Shown here in pieces: positions 52,185 through 60,061 of a DNA stretch of 64,000 nucleotides. The stretch's first letter is position 1. The number at the start of each line of letters is the position of its first letter. The stretch comes from Microbispora hainanensis (GTDB taxonomy: Bacteria; Actinomycetota; Actinomycetes; Streptosporangiales; Streptosporangiaceae). The notes under the pieces are model-generated. The model was not told the DNA's origin and did not search any database. It saw only the letters and a list, made by a program, of their open reading frames with translations. A program made the translations under genes and the position numbers. The stretch covers positions 124,001-188,000 of the forward strand of contig NZ_VIRM01000002.1 in assembly GCF_006874475.1 (NCBI RefSeq), read 5' to 3'.

Positions 52185-53252
52185 TTGCTCCGCAATCGAG
52201 TTAGCAAACTGGCCGCCGCCACGGTGAGCGGCGCCTTGCTCATGGCCGCCGCCGCGTGTGGGGGTAGCGACGACACCACCACGACCGGAGCTTCGGCCGA
52301 CGCGTCCAGCGCGCCTGCCGCCTCCCAGGTCAAGGTGGGCCTGGCGTACGACATCGGTGGCCGTGGCGACGGTTCCTTCAACGACGCGGCCGCGGCCGGT
52401 CTGGACAAGGCCGAGTCGGAGCTTCATGTCGAGAAGAAGGAACTGGAGGCCACCCAGGGCGAGACCGACGCCCAGAAGGAGGAGCGGCTGCGCCTGCTCG
52501 CGTCCGGGGGCTACAACCCGGTCATCGCGGTGGGCTTCGCCTACTCCGGCTCCGTGGCGAAGGTCGCCAAGGAGTTCCCCGACGTCAAGTTCGCCATCGT
52601 GGACGACGACGCGGCCAAGGGCGACAACATCACGAACCTGATGTTCGCCGAGGAGCAGGGGTCGTTCCTCGTCGGCGCCGCGGCGGCGCTGAAGTCCGAG
52701 AAGGGCAACATCGGCTTCGTGGGCGGCGTCGACGTGCCGCTGATCCACAAGTTCGAGGCGGGCTACGAGGCCGGCGCGAAGGCCGTCAAGCCGGACATCA
52801 AGATCCAGACCAAGTACCTCACCCAGCCCCCGGACTTCGGCGGCTTCGGTGACCCGGCCAAGGGCAAGACGGCCGCGGAGGGCATGTACGACGCCGGCGC
52901 GGACGTGGTCTACCAGGCGGCCGGCGGTTCGGGTGCGGGCGTCTTCGAGGCGGCCAAGGCCGCGAACGCGATGGCGATCGGCGTCGACTCCGACCAGGCG
53001 GCGCTCCCGGCGTACGCCGACTTCAAGGATGTGATCGTCACCTCGATGATCAAGAAGGTCGACGTGGCCGTCTTCGACTTCCTCAAGAAGTACATCGACG
53101 GCACGGTCACGTCCGGCCCCTCGGTCTACGACCTCAAGGCGGGCGGCGTGGACTACTCCACGACCGGCGGCAAGATCGACGACATCAAGTCGAAGATCGA
53201 CGAGTACAAGCAGAAGATCATCAGCGGCGAGATCACGGTCCCGACGTCCTGA
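52185..53252 (+). CDS. BMP-family substrate-binding lipoprotein (second copy)
   Basis: A 355-residue nucleoside-binding-type lipoprotein. TTG start with GGAAGGGGAG 8 nt upstream; signal peptide and lipobox LLMAAAACGG. GLAYDIGGRGDGSFNDAAAA, FAEEQGSFLVGAAAALKS, VDSDQAALPAY and VTSMIKKVDVAVFDFL are the family blocks. It is more acidic and Lys-rich than the first copy and has its own promoter; a hairpin follows it, so it is likely made in excess over the transporter, as is normal for binding proteins. Confidence 0.93.
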   Translation: MLRNRVSKLAAATVSGALLMAAAACGGSDDTTTTGASADASSAPAASQVKVGLAYDIGGRGDGSFNDAAAAGLDKAESELHVEKKELEATQGETDAQKEERLRLLASGGYNPVIAVGFAYSGSVAKVAKEFPDVKFAIVDDDAAKGDNITNLMFAEEQGSFLVGAAAALKSEKGNIGFVGGVDVPLIHKFEAGYEAGAKAVKPDIKIQTKYLTQPPDFGGFGDPAKGKTAAEGMYDAGADVVYQAAGGSGAGVFEAAKAANAMAIGVDSDQAALPAYADFKDVIVTSMIKKVDVAVFDFLKKYIDGTVTSGPSVYDLKAGGVDYSTTGGKIDDIKSKIDEYKQKIISGEITVPTS

Positions 53253-53266
53253 CCTGCGCAATCGAG

Positions 53267-53296
53267 GGGCCCGGAGGCACCCGCCCCGGGCCCTTT
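53267..53296 (+). terminator. partial terminator between BMP and ABC genes
   Basis: GGGCCCGG (53267-53274) and CCGGGCCC (53286-53293), 8-bp stem with 11-nt loop, followed by TTTGCTC. It lies 15 bp after the BMP stop and could reduce read-through to the ATPase gene. Confidence 0.7.
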
Positions 53297-53353
53297 GCTC
53301 TACTCTCACTATCACTTGACCGCACCCGGGCACTCCGCGAAGAGGAGGCCGAC

Positions 53354-54892
53354 ATTACCGCCGCGACCGCCACGGAACCCGCAGTAGAACTCACCGGGAT
53401 CACCAAGAGGTTCCCGGGAGTCGTCGCCAACAGCGACATCCACCTCCGCGTCGCCAAGGGGCACATCCACGCCCTCGTAGGCGAGAACGGCGCGGGGAAG
53501 TCCACGCTGATGAAGATCCTGTACGGGATGCAGCGCCCAGACGAGGGCGAGATCCGCGTCAACGGGGCGCCCGTGGGCTTCCACACCCCCGCCGACGCCA
53601 TCGCCGCGGGCATCGGCATGGTCCACCAGCACTTCATGCTGGCCGACAACCTGACCGTCCTGGAGAACGTGGTCCTGGGCAGCGAGCCGCGCCGCGGCGG
53701 CCTCGCCCTGGACTTCGCCGCCGCACGCAAGAAGATCAAGGAGATCTCCGACGCGTACGGCCTGGGCGTACGGCCCGACGTGCCGGTCGAGGACCTGGGG
53801 GTCGGCGACCGTCAGCGGGTGGAGATCCTGAAGGTGCTCTATCGGGGCGCCCGCATCCTGATCCTGGACGAGCCGACCGCCGTGCTCGTGCCCCACGAGG
53901 TGGACGAGCTGTTCGACAACCTGCGCGGCCTGGTCCGCGAGGGGCTGACGATCCTGTTCATCTCCCACAAGCTGGACGAGGTCCTCCGGGTGGCCGACGA
54001 GATCACCGTCATCCGGCGCGGCACCACCGTGGCGACCGTGAACCCCAGGGACGTGACCTCCCGCAAGCTCGCCGAGCTGATGGTCGGCAGCGAGCTGCCC
54101 AGCCCCGAGACCCGCGAGTCGACCGTCACCGACGTCGTCGCCCTGTCCGTACGCGACCTGACCGTGCGCACCGGCGACGGGCGGCCGGTGGTCGACAACG
54201 TGAGCTTCGACATCCACAAGGGCGAGGTGCTCGGCATCGCGGGCGTCGAGGGCAACGGCCAGGCGGAACTCGTCGAGGCGATCATGGGCATGCGCCCCTG
54301 CGAGGCGGGCGCGCTCACGCTCGCCGGCGCCGACATCTCCCAGTGGTCCACGCTGAAGCGGCGCGCGGGCGGCATCGGCTACATCCCCGAGGACCGCCAC
54401 CGCCACGGCCTGCTGCTCGAATCCCCGCTCTGGGAGAACCGCATCCTCGGCCACCAGACCCGCCGGCCCAACATCAGGGGCCCGTGGATCGACCGCGCCG
54501 GCGCCCGGGCCGACACGCGGCGCATCGTCGAGGAGTACGACGTGCGCACCCCCGGCATCGACGTGGACGCGGCCACGCTGTCCGGCGGCAACCAGCAGAA
54601 GCTCATCGTGGGGCGCGAGATGAGCGGCCATCCCGTGCTGCTCATCGCCAGCCACCCCACGCGCGGTGTGGACATCGGCGCGCAGGCCGCCATCTGGGAC
54701 CACCTGCGCACCGCGCGCGCCGCCGGGCTGGCCGTACTGCTGATCTCCGCGGACCTCGACGAGCTGATCGGGCTGTCCGACACGCTCAAGGTGATCCTGC
54801 GCGGCAGGATCGTCGCCGACGTCGATCCCGCGAACGTGACCCCCGAGCAACTGGGCTCGGCGATGACCGGCGCCGGGGAGGAGACGGTATGA
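53354..54892 (+). CDS. nucleoside ABC transporter ATP-binding protein, ATT start
   Basis: A 512-residue double ATPase of the RbsA/NupA (YufO) type. First domain: Walker A GENGAGKST (43-51), VHQHFMLADNLTV, LILDEPTA. Second domain has a degenerate Walker A (GVEGNGQAE), signature SGGNQQKLIVGREM and ASHPTRGVD, as usual for this class. No ATG, GTG or TTG lies in frame upstream of 53510, and starting there would remove the first Walker A. ATT at 53354 has AGGAGG exactly 5 nt upstream, so I take it as the start. The stop overlaps the permease ATG (ATGA). Confidence 0.93.
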   Translation: MTAATATEPAVELTGITKRFPGVVANSDIHLRVAKGHIHALVGENGAGKSTLMKILYGMQRPDEGEIRVNGAPVGFHTPADAIAAGIGMVHQHFMLADNLTVLENVVLGSEPRRGGLALDFAAARKKIKEISDAYGLGVRPDVPVEDLGVGDRQRVEILKVLYRGARILILDEPTAVLVPHEVDELFDNLRGLVREGLTILFISHKLDEVLRVADEITVIRRGTTVATVNPRDVTSRKLAELMVGSELPSPETRESTVTDVVALSVRDLTVRTGDGRPVVDNVSFDIHKGEVLGIAGVEGNGQAELVEAIMGMRPCEAGALTLAGADISQWSTLKRRAGGIGYIPEDRHRHGLLLESPLWENRILGHQTRRPNIRGPWIDRAGARADTRRIVEEYDVRTPGIDVDAATLSGGNQQKLIVGREMSGHPVLLIASHPTRGVDIGAQAAIWDHLRTARAAGLAVLLISADLDELIGLSDTLKVILRGRIVADVDPANVTPEQLGSAMTGAGEETV

Positions 54893-56019
54893 ACGGGTTC
54901 CTCGACCGGGTGCTCGGCCGGGTGAAGCTGGGCGGCTGGCTCGCCGTCGTCGCGCCGCTCATCGCGGTCGTCTTCGCGGTGCTGATCACCTCGGTGGTCC
55001 TGCTCGCCGCGGGCAAGGACCCGGTGCTGGCGTTCACCACCCTCGCGGACTACGGCACCCAGCCGCGGTCGATGGCCATGATCCTCAACACCGGGGTCAT
55101 GTACTACATCTCCGCGCTCGCGGTGGCCGTCGGCTTCCGGATGAACCTCTTCAACATCGGCGTGGACGGGCAGTATCGGCTCGCGGCCGTGATCGCCGCC
55201 GGGCTCGGCGGCGCCGCCGTGGTGCCGGGCGTGCTCAACATCGTCCTCGTGATCGTCGTGGCGGTGGTCGTCGGCGCCCTGTGGGCCGCGATCGCCGGGC
55301 TGCTCCGGGTCTACCGGGGCGTGAGCGAGGTCATCTCGACCATCATGCTGAACGCGATCGCGACCGGCCTCGGCTCGTGGCTGGTCAGCGAGCACTTCGG
55401 CGTGCTGACCGGCAACGACCTCGGCACCAGGCCCATCCCCGACGACGCGCACATGCCGGGCATCCCACTCATCGCGGGCACGCCGGTGCTGGTCAACGGG
55501 TTCATCGTCGTCGCCGTCCTGCTCGGCATCGCCTACTGGGTGGTGCTCAACCGCACCCGGTTCGGCTTCGAGCTGCGGGCGACCGGCAAGTCCGAGTCCG
55601 CGGCGGTGGCCAGCGGCGTCAGCGTGAAGAAGATGATCGTCGTCACGATGGTCATGTCGGGGGCGGTCGCCGGTCTGATCGGCATGCCGGAGCTGCTCGG
55701 CGCCTCCTACAAGTACAGCAACAACTTCCCGGCCGGTCTCGGCTTCACGGGCATCGCGATCGCCCTGCTCGGCCGCAACAACCCGGTCGGCATGGCGGTC
55801 GGCGCGCTGCTGTGGAGCTTCCTGGACAACTCGTCCAACCAGCTCCAGCTGCTCGACATCTCCAAGGAGATCGTCCAGATCATGCAGGGCGTGGTCGTGC
55901 TCTCCGTGATCATCGCGTACGAGCTGGTCCACCGCTACCGCATCGTCGCGGAGCAGCGCAGGGTCAGCCGCGAGCTCGCCGCGCCGCAGGAGGCGCCGAA
56001 GGCGGAGGCGGCGGCATGA
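54889..56019 (+). CDS. nucleoside ABC transporter permease (NupB/YufP-like)
   Basis: A 376-residue permease with about nine transmembrane helices. Typical blocks: AVAVGFRMNLFNIGVDGQYR, YRGVSEVISTIMLN, GFELRATGKSESAAVASGVS (the EAA-like coupling loop), and GFTGIAIALLGRNNPVGMA. ATG start overlapping the ATPase stop, with GGGGAGGAG upstream. The stop overlaps the ATG of a 12-codon open frame that bridges to the second permease. Confidence 0.95.
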   Translation: MNGFLDRVLGRVKLGGWLAVVAPLIAVVFAVLITSVVLLAAGKDPVLAFTTLADYGTQPRSMAMILNTGVMYYISALAVAVGFRMNLFNIGVDGQYRLAAVIAAGLGGAAVVPGVLNIVLVIVVAVVVGALWAAIAGLLRVYRGVSEVISTIMLNAIATGLGSWLVSEHFGVLTGNDLGTRPIPDDAHMPGIPLIAGTPVLVNGFIVVAVLLGIAYWVVLNRTRFGFELRATGKSESAAVASGVSVKKMIVVTMVMSGAVAGLIGMPELLGASYKYSNNFPAGLGFTGIAIALLGRNNPVGMAVGALLWSFLDNSSNQLQLLDISKEIVQIMQGVVVLSVIIAYELVHRYRIVAEQRRVSRELAAPQEAPKAEAAA

Positions 56020-56054
56020 CAACGAGGCCGGACGGAATCGAGGAGACGGCATGA
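56016..56054 (+). CDS. 12-codon bridging mini-cistron between permeases
   Basis: The ATG at 56016 overlaps the first permease stop (ATGA), the frame reads MTTRPDGIEETA, and its TGA overlaps the ATG of the second permease (ATGA at 56051). Each ATG has a Gly-rich ribosome binding site (GGCGGAGG and GAGGAG). It would keep ribosomes moving from one permease gene to the next. The peptide itself is probably not functional. Confidence 0.5.
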   Translation: MTTRPDGIEETA

Positions 56055-57322
56055 CGGCGACGGACCTCCCGGTCGAACGCCCGGTCGAGGCGGCCCCGGC
56101 GCGGCGCTTCCGGCTGTCGGGCCCGGTGCTCCTGCTCGGCCTGGCCGGGCTCGTGGTGCTGCTGTCGGTCGCGCGGCTGGTGACCGGGGCGAACGACATC
56201 ACCTCGGCGGGCACGGTCAGCGCCGCGCTCGGCCTCGCCGTGCCGATCGGGCTCGCCGGTCTCGGCGGCCTGTGGTCGGAACGGGCCGGCGTGGTCAACA
56301 TCGGCCTCGAAGGCATGATGGTGCTGGGCACCTGGTTCGGCGCCTGGGGCGCCCTCCAGTTCCACAGCCCCTGGGCGGGCGTGGTCGCCGGCGCCGTCGG
56401 CGGGGCGCTGGGCGCCGCCATCCACGCCGTCGCGACCGTGACCTTCGGCGTCGACCACATCATCTCCGGCGTGGCGATCAACATCGTCGGCGTCGGCTTC
56501 ACCCAGTATCTGTCCCAGCTCGTCTTCGACGGCATGCCGGGCGGCGGCACGAAGAACTCGCCGCCGCTGCCCAAGATGGGCACGGTGAGCCTGGGCTTCC
56601 TCAACGACCCGCTGCGGACCGTCGAGGCCAAGCACTGGTTCGTGCTGTCGGACTTCGCGGGCGTGCTGCGGGGCATCACCCAGGACGTGTCGTGGTTCAC
56701 GATCCTGGCGATCCTGCTGGTGCCGCTGTCGTTCTACATCCTGTGGCGCACGCCGTTCGGCCTGCGCCTGCGGGCGTGCGGCGAGCGGCCGGTCGCGGCG
56801 GAGTCGCTGGGCGTCAACGTCTACCTGTACAAGTGGGCCGCCGTGCTCGTCTCCGGCGTGCTCGCCGGGCTCGGCGGCGCGTTCCTGTCGCTGGTGGCGG
56901 CGGGCATCTACCGCGACGGGCAGACGGGCGGACGCGGCTACATCGGCCTCGCCGCCATGATCTTCGGCAACTGGCGTCCCGGCGGGCTCGCCGGCGGCGC
57001 GGCGCTGTTCGGCTACACCGACGCGCTCCAGCTCCGGCAGGGCGGCATCTCGGTGCACGCGCTGCTGCTCGTCGTCGCCCTGCTGCTCGTCGCCGTGGCG
57101 GTCTACCAGCTCGTACGGCAGCGGCGCGGGCGCGCGGCCCTGATCACCGGGGTCGTGGCGATCGCGGTGTTCGTGGTGTTCGCCGTGACCGACACCGTGC
57201 CGGAGCAGTTCACCTCGTTCACCCCCCACCTGACCACGCTGCTGGTGCTGTCGCTGGCCTCGCAACGGCTGCGCATGCCGGCGGCAGACGGTGTCCCATA
57301 TCGAAGGGGGCAGGCGAAATGA
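56051..57322 (+). CDS. nucleoside ABC transporter permease (NupC/YufQ-like)
   Basis: A 423-residue permease with about ten transmembrane helices. Blocks: GLAGLGGLWSERAGVVNIGL, EGMMVLGTWFGAW, FGLRLRACGERPVAAESLGV (coupling loop) and GRGYIGLAAMIFGNWRPGG. It pairs with the preceding permease to form the channel. A C-terminal extension of about 60 residues includes two extra hydrophobic stretches. GAGGAG precedes the ATG; the stop overlaps the cdd start. Confidence 0.95.
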   Translation: MTATDLPVERPVEAAPARRFRLSGPVLLLGLAGLVVLLSVARLVTGANDITSAGTVSAALGLAVPIGLAGLGGLWSERAGVVNIGLEGMMVLGTWFGAWGALQFHSPWAGVVAGAVGGALGAAIHAVATVTFGVDHIISGVAINIVGVGFTQYLSQLVFDGMPGGGTKNSPPLPKMGTVSLGFLNDPLRTVEAKHWFVLSDFAGVLRGITQDVSWFTILAILLVPLSFYILWRTPFGLRLRACGERPVAAESLGVNVYLYKWAAVLVSGVLAGLGGAFLSLVAAGIYRDGQTGGRGYIGLAAMIFGNWRPGGLAGGAALFGYTDALQLRQGGISVHALLLVVALLLVAVAVYQLVRQRRGRAALITGVVAIAVFVVFAVTDTVPEQFTSFTPHLTTLLVLSLASQRLRMPAADGVPYRRGQAK

Positions 57323-57708
57323 GCATCGACTGGGAGGCGCTGCGGGTCGCGGCCCGCGAGGCCATGACTCACGCGTACGCGCCGTATTCGAAGTTTCCCG
57401 TGGGGGCGGCGGCGCTCGTCGACGACGGCCGGATCGTCACCGGCTGCAACGTCGAGAACGCGTCGTACGGCGTGGGGCTGTGCGCCGAGTGCGGGCTCGT
57501 CTCGGCGCTGCACGCGAGCGGCGGCGGCAGGCTGGTGGCCTTCACCTGCGTGGACGGCCACGGCGAGCTGCTGATGCCGTGCGGCCGCTGCCGCCAGCTG
57601 CTGTTCGAGCACGGCGGGCGGGACCTGCTGGTGGAGACGCCCGACGGGCCGATGCGGATGGACGGCTTCCTGCCGTTCGCCTTCGGCCCGGACGATTTGT
57701 CGCGATAA
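57319..57708 (+). CDS. cdd: cytidine deaminase
   Basis: A 129-residue tetrameric-type cytidine deaminase. GCNVENASYG, CAECG with zinc ligand Cys55 and catalytic Glu57, and PCGRC with Cys88 and Cys91. It turns imported cytidine or deoxycytidine into uridine or deoxyuridine. ATG overlaps the permease stop (ATGA), making it part of the uptake operon. Confidence 0.97.
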   Translation: MSIDWEALRVAAREAMTHAYAPYSKFPVGAAALVDDGRIVTGCNVENASYGVGLCAECGLVSALHASGGGRLVAFTCVDGHGELLMPCGRCRQLLFEHGGRDLLVETPDGPMRMDGFLPFAFGPDDLSR

Positions 57709-57717
57709 GGGGGAAAC

Positions 57718-59004
57718 GTGGGGTTCGACGCGATCGAGGTCATCACCGTCAAGCGCGACCGGGGTGAGCTGTCGACCGCTCAGATCGACTGGGTGATCGA
57801 CGCGTACACGCGGGGCGAGGTGGCCGACGAGCAGATGTCGGCGCTTCTGATGGCGATCCTGCTCAACGGCATGAACCGCAGGGAGATCGCGGACTGGACC
57901 CAGGCCATGATCAGGTCGGGGGAGCGGATGGACTGGTCCTCCCTCGACCGGCCCACGGCCGACAAACACTCCACGGGCGGGGTCGGTGACAAGATCACCC
58001 TGCCGCTGGCCCCGCTGGTCGCCGCCTGCGGCGCGTACGTGCCGCAGTTGTCGGGGCGGGGCCTCGGGCACACCGGCGGCACGCTGGACAAGCTGGAGTC
58101 GATCCCCGGCTGGCGGGCGTCGCTGTCGAACGACGAGATGCTCGGCGTGATCCGCTCGGCCGGTGCGGTCGTCTGCGCGGCGGGCGCGGGCCTCGCGCCG
58201 GCCGACAAGAAGCTCTACGCGCTGCGCGACGTCACCGGCACGGTCGAGTCGATCCCGCTGATCGCGTCCTCGATCATGTCCAAGAAGATCGCCGAGGGCA
58301 CGGGATCGCTCGTGCTCGACGTGAAGGCCGGCTCGGGCGCGTTCATGAAGAACGTGGACGACGCCCGGGAGCTGGCGCGGACGATGGTCGAGCTGGGCAC
58401 CGACGCCGGGGTGCGCACGGTCGCCCTGCTCACCGCGATGGACCGCCCGCTGGGCCTGAAGGTGGGCAACGCGCTGGAGGTCGAGGAGTCCGTCGAGGTG
58501 CTCGCCGGCGGCGGCCCCGCCGACGTGGTCGAGCTCACCGTACGGCTGGCCAGGGAGATGCTGGAGGCCGCCGCCGTCCCGGGCGCCAGGGACCCGGAGG
58601 AGGCGCTCAAGGACGGCTCGGCGATGGACGCCTGGCGGCGCATGATCGTCGCTCAGGGCGGCGACCCGGACGCGCCGCTGCCGGTGGCCGCCGAGTCGGC
58701 CGTGGTCACCGCGCCCGCCTCGGGCACGCTGCGCACGCTCGACGCGCTAAAGGTCGGCGTGGCGGCCTGGCGGCTCGGGGCCGGACGGGCCCGCAAGGAG
58801 GATCCGGTCTCTGCCGGTGCGGGCATCGTCCTGCACGCCAAGCCCGGCGAGACGGTCCGCGCCGGGGCCCCGCTGATGACCCTGTACGCCGACGAGGCCG
58901 CCAGGTTCGACCGGGCTCTCCAGGCGCTCGAGGGCGCGTACGAGATCGGCGAGGACGGCGGCGCGGACCCGCTGCCGCTCGTGATCGACCGCATCACCGC
59001 CTGA
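57718..59004 (+). CDS. deoA: thymidine (pyrimidine-nucleoside) phosphorylase
   Basis: A 428-residue phosphorylase splitting thymidine or uridine into base and (deoxy)ribose 1-phosphate. KHSTGGVGDKITLPLAPLVA (phosphate site), SGRGLGHTGGTLDKLESIPG and DVKAGSGAFMK are the family's blocks; a C-terminal lipoyl-like domain (AGIVLHAKPGETVRAGAPL) completes it. GTG start with AAGGGGGAAAC upstream, 9 bp after cdd. With cdd it feeds imported pyrimidine nucleosides into central metabolism. Confidence 0.96.
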   Translation: MGFDAIEVITVKRDRGELSTAQIDWVIDAYTRGEVADEQMSALLMAILLNGMNRREIADWTQAMIRSGERMDWSSLDRPTADKHSTGGVGDKITLPLAPLVAACGAYVPQLSGRGLGHTGGTLDKLESIPGWRASLSNDEMLGVIRSAGAVVCAAGAGLAPADKKLYALRDVTGTVESIPLIASSIMSKKIAEGTGSLVLDVKAGSGAFMKNVDDARELARTMVELGTDAGVRTVALLTAMDRPLGLKVGNALEVEESVEVLAGGGPADVVELTVRLAREMLEAAAVPGARDPEEALKDGSAMDAWRRMIVAQGGDPDAPLPVAAESAVVTAPASGTLRTLDALKVGVAAWRLGAGRARKEDPVSAGAGIVLHAKPGETVRAGAPLMTLYADEAARFDRALQALEGAYEIGEDGGADPLPLVIDRITA

Positions 59005-59007
59005 GCG

Positions 59008-60021
59008 TCAGCTCTTCAGGGTCGCTGCCTGAGCGTCGCTGTCTTCGAACGACCCATCCGCGTCACCCGCCACGAGGGCGTCGCCGAGGGGCGTGCGGTA
59101 GTAGAGCACCGACCGCCCGGCCCGGCGGCGCCGTACGAGGCCGGAGTCGAGGAGCACCTTGAGGTGGCGGCCCACCGAGCCCAGGCCCTGGCCGGTCAGC
59201 GCCACGAGGTGCGTCGTGCTCTTCGGCGCGGCGAGCAGCACGAGCACCCGCGCCCGCGCCGGGCCGAGCAGCCTGCCGAGCGCCTGCGGCGCCGGCGCCC
59301 GGCCGGGCTCGGCCAGCGCTCCCGAGCAGGGGTAGACCAGGGCGTAGTGCCGGCCCGCCGTCCAGGCGGTCCACGCCTGGCGGGGAGTGACCGGGACGAA
59401 CATCAGCCGCGCCCCGCCGATCCGCCTCGGCGGGTAGTCGTAGGTGTTGATCTGCAGCCGGTTGTCGCCGAGCCAGCGCATCCCCGTGCGCATGTCGTTC
59501 AGCGCGGCCGCCCAGCCGCCCTGACTGATACCGCCCACGCGGGCGACGACGTCCGCCTCCATGATCCGCCGGCGGCGCGGCCAGTCGGGCAGCACCGTGC
59601 GCGTCCACACCCACTCCAGCAGGCCGGCCGCGCGTTCGGGCAGGTCGGGACGGCGCAACGGCTCCGGCAACGGGCCGCGCAGCGCCACCTCGATGTGGGC
59701 GTGCGCGGTCTCGGGCGGTGTCGCGCGGACGAGGGCCAGTTCCTCCTCGAAGACGGGCTCGCCCTCGCCGGTCGGAGCGGGCGTGAGGAAGTCGGCGGTC
59801 CAGTTGCGTCCCCGCGCGGCCCTCAGCAGCAGCGCCGTGATCGGGTCGCCGGCCAGGCGGGAGCGGAAGGCGGGCAGATGGGTGTCGAGCCACTCCCGCT
59901 CGCCCGGATGCGCCGCCGACGCCCTCTCCAGCGTCCAGAGGCAGGCGGTGGTCTCGGCCAGCGGGGAGATCACAAATCTGCTCTCGGCGAGAGTGTCGGC
60001 ATTGACCAGCCACCAGCCCAT
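59008..60021 (-). CDS. ArsR-like winged-helix regulator with large N-terminal domain
   Basis: A 337-residue protein of the DUF5937/ArsR-type group common in actinomycetes. Residues 1-240 are an effector-like domain of unknown fold (FVISPLAETTACLWTL at its start, MGW at the N-terminus). The winged HTH is C-terminal (ARVLVLLAAPKSTTHLVAL, GQGLGSVGRHLKVLLDSGLV, RRRAGRSVLYYRTPLGDAL). ATG behind GGGGAGG, which lies inside a palindrome likely to be its operator. Divergent from an MFS gene. Confidence 0.88.
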   Translation of the reverse strand: MGWWLVNADTLAESRFVISPLAETTACLWTLERASAAHPGEREWLDTHLPAFRSRLAGDPITALLLRAARGRNWTADFLTPAPTGEGEPVFEEELALVRATPPETAHAHIEVALRGPLPEPLRRPDLPERAAGLLEWVWTRTVLPDWPRRRRIMEADVVARVGGISQGGWAAALNDMRTGMRWLGDNRLQINTYDYPPRRIGGARLMFVPVTPRQAWTAWTAGRHYALVYPCSGALAEPGRAPAPQALGRLLGPARARVLVLLAAPKSTTHLVALTGQGLGSVGRHLKVLLDSGLVRRRRAGRSVLYYRTPLGDALVAGDADGSFEDSDAQAATLKS

Positions 60022-60042
60022 GTTTCGCCTCCCCGCGAAACA
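60021..60042. promoter_or_regulatory. palindromic operator overlapping the ArsR-like gene's ribosome binding site
   Basis: TGTTTCGC (60021-60028), CTCCCC, GCGAAACA (60035-60042): a perfect 8-bp inverted repeat. The spacer is the complement of the Shine-Dalgarno. A third half-site TGTTTCGC with the same following GTCCCC-like spacer recurs at 60099-60106 inside the MFS gene start. Confidence 0.6.
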
Positions 60043-60061
60043 ATAACGGCGGAGCGCGGCG

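Noticed and set aside
54379-56700. 773-codon open frame on the minus strand opposite the nucleoside transporter
   Set aside because: Low-complexity His/Asp/Arg-rich translation opposite clear ABC genes, no ribosome binding site.
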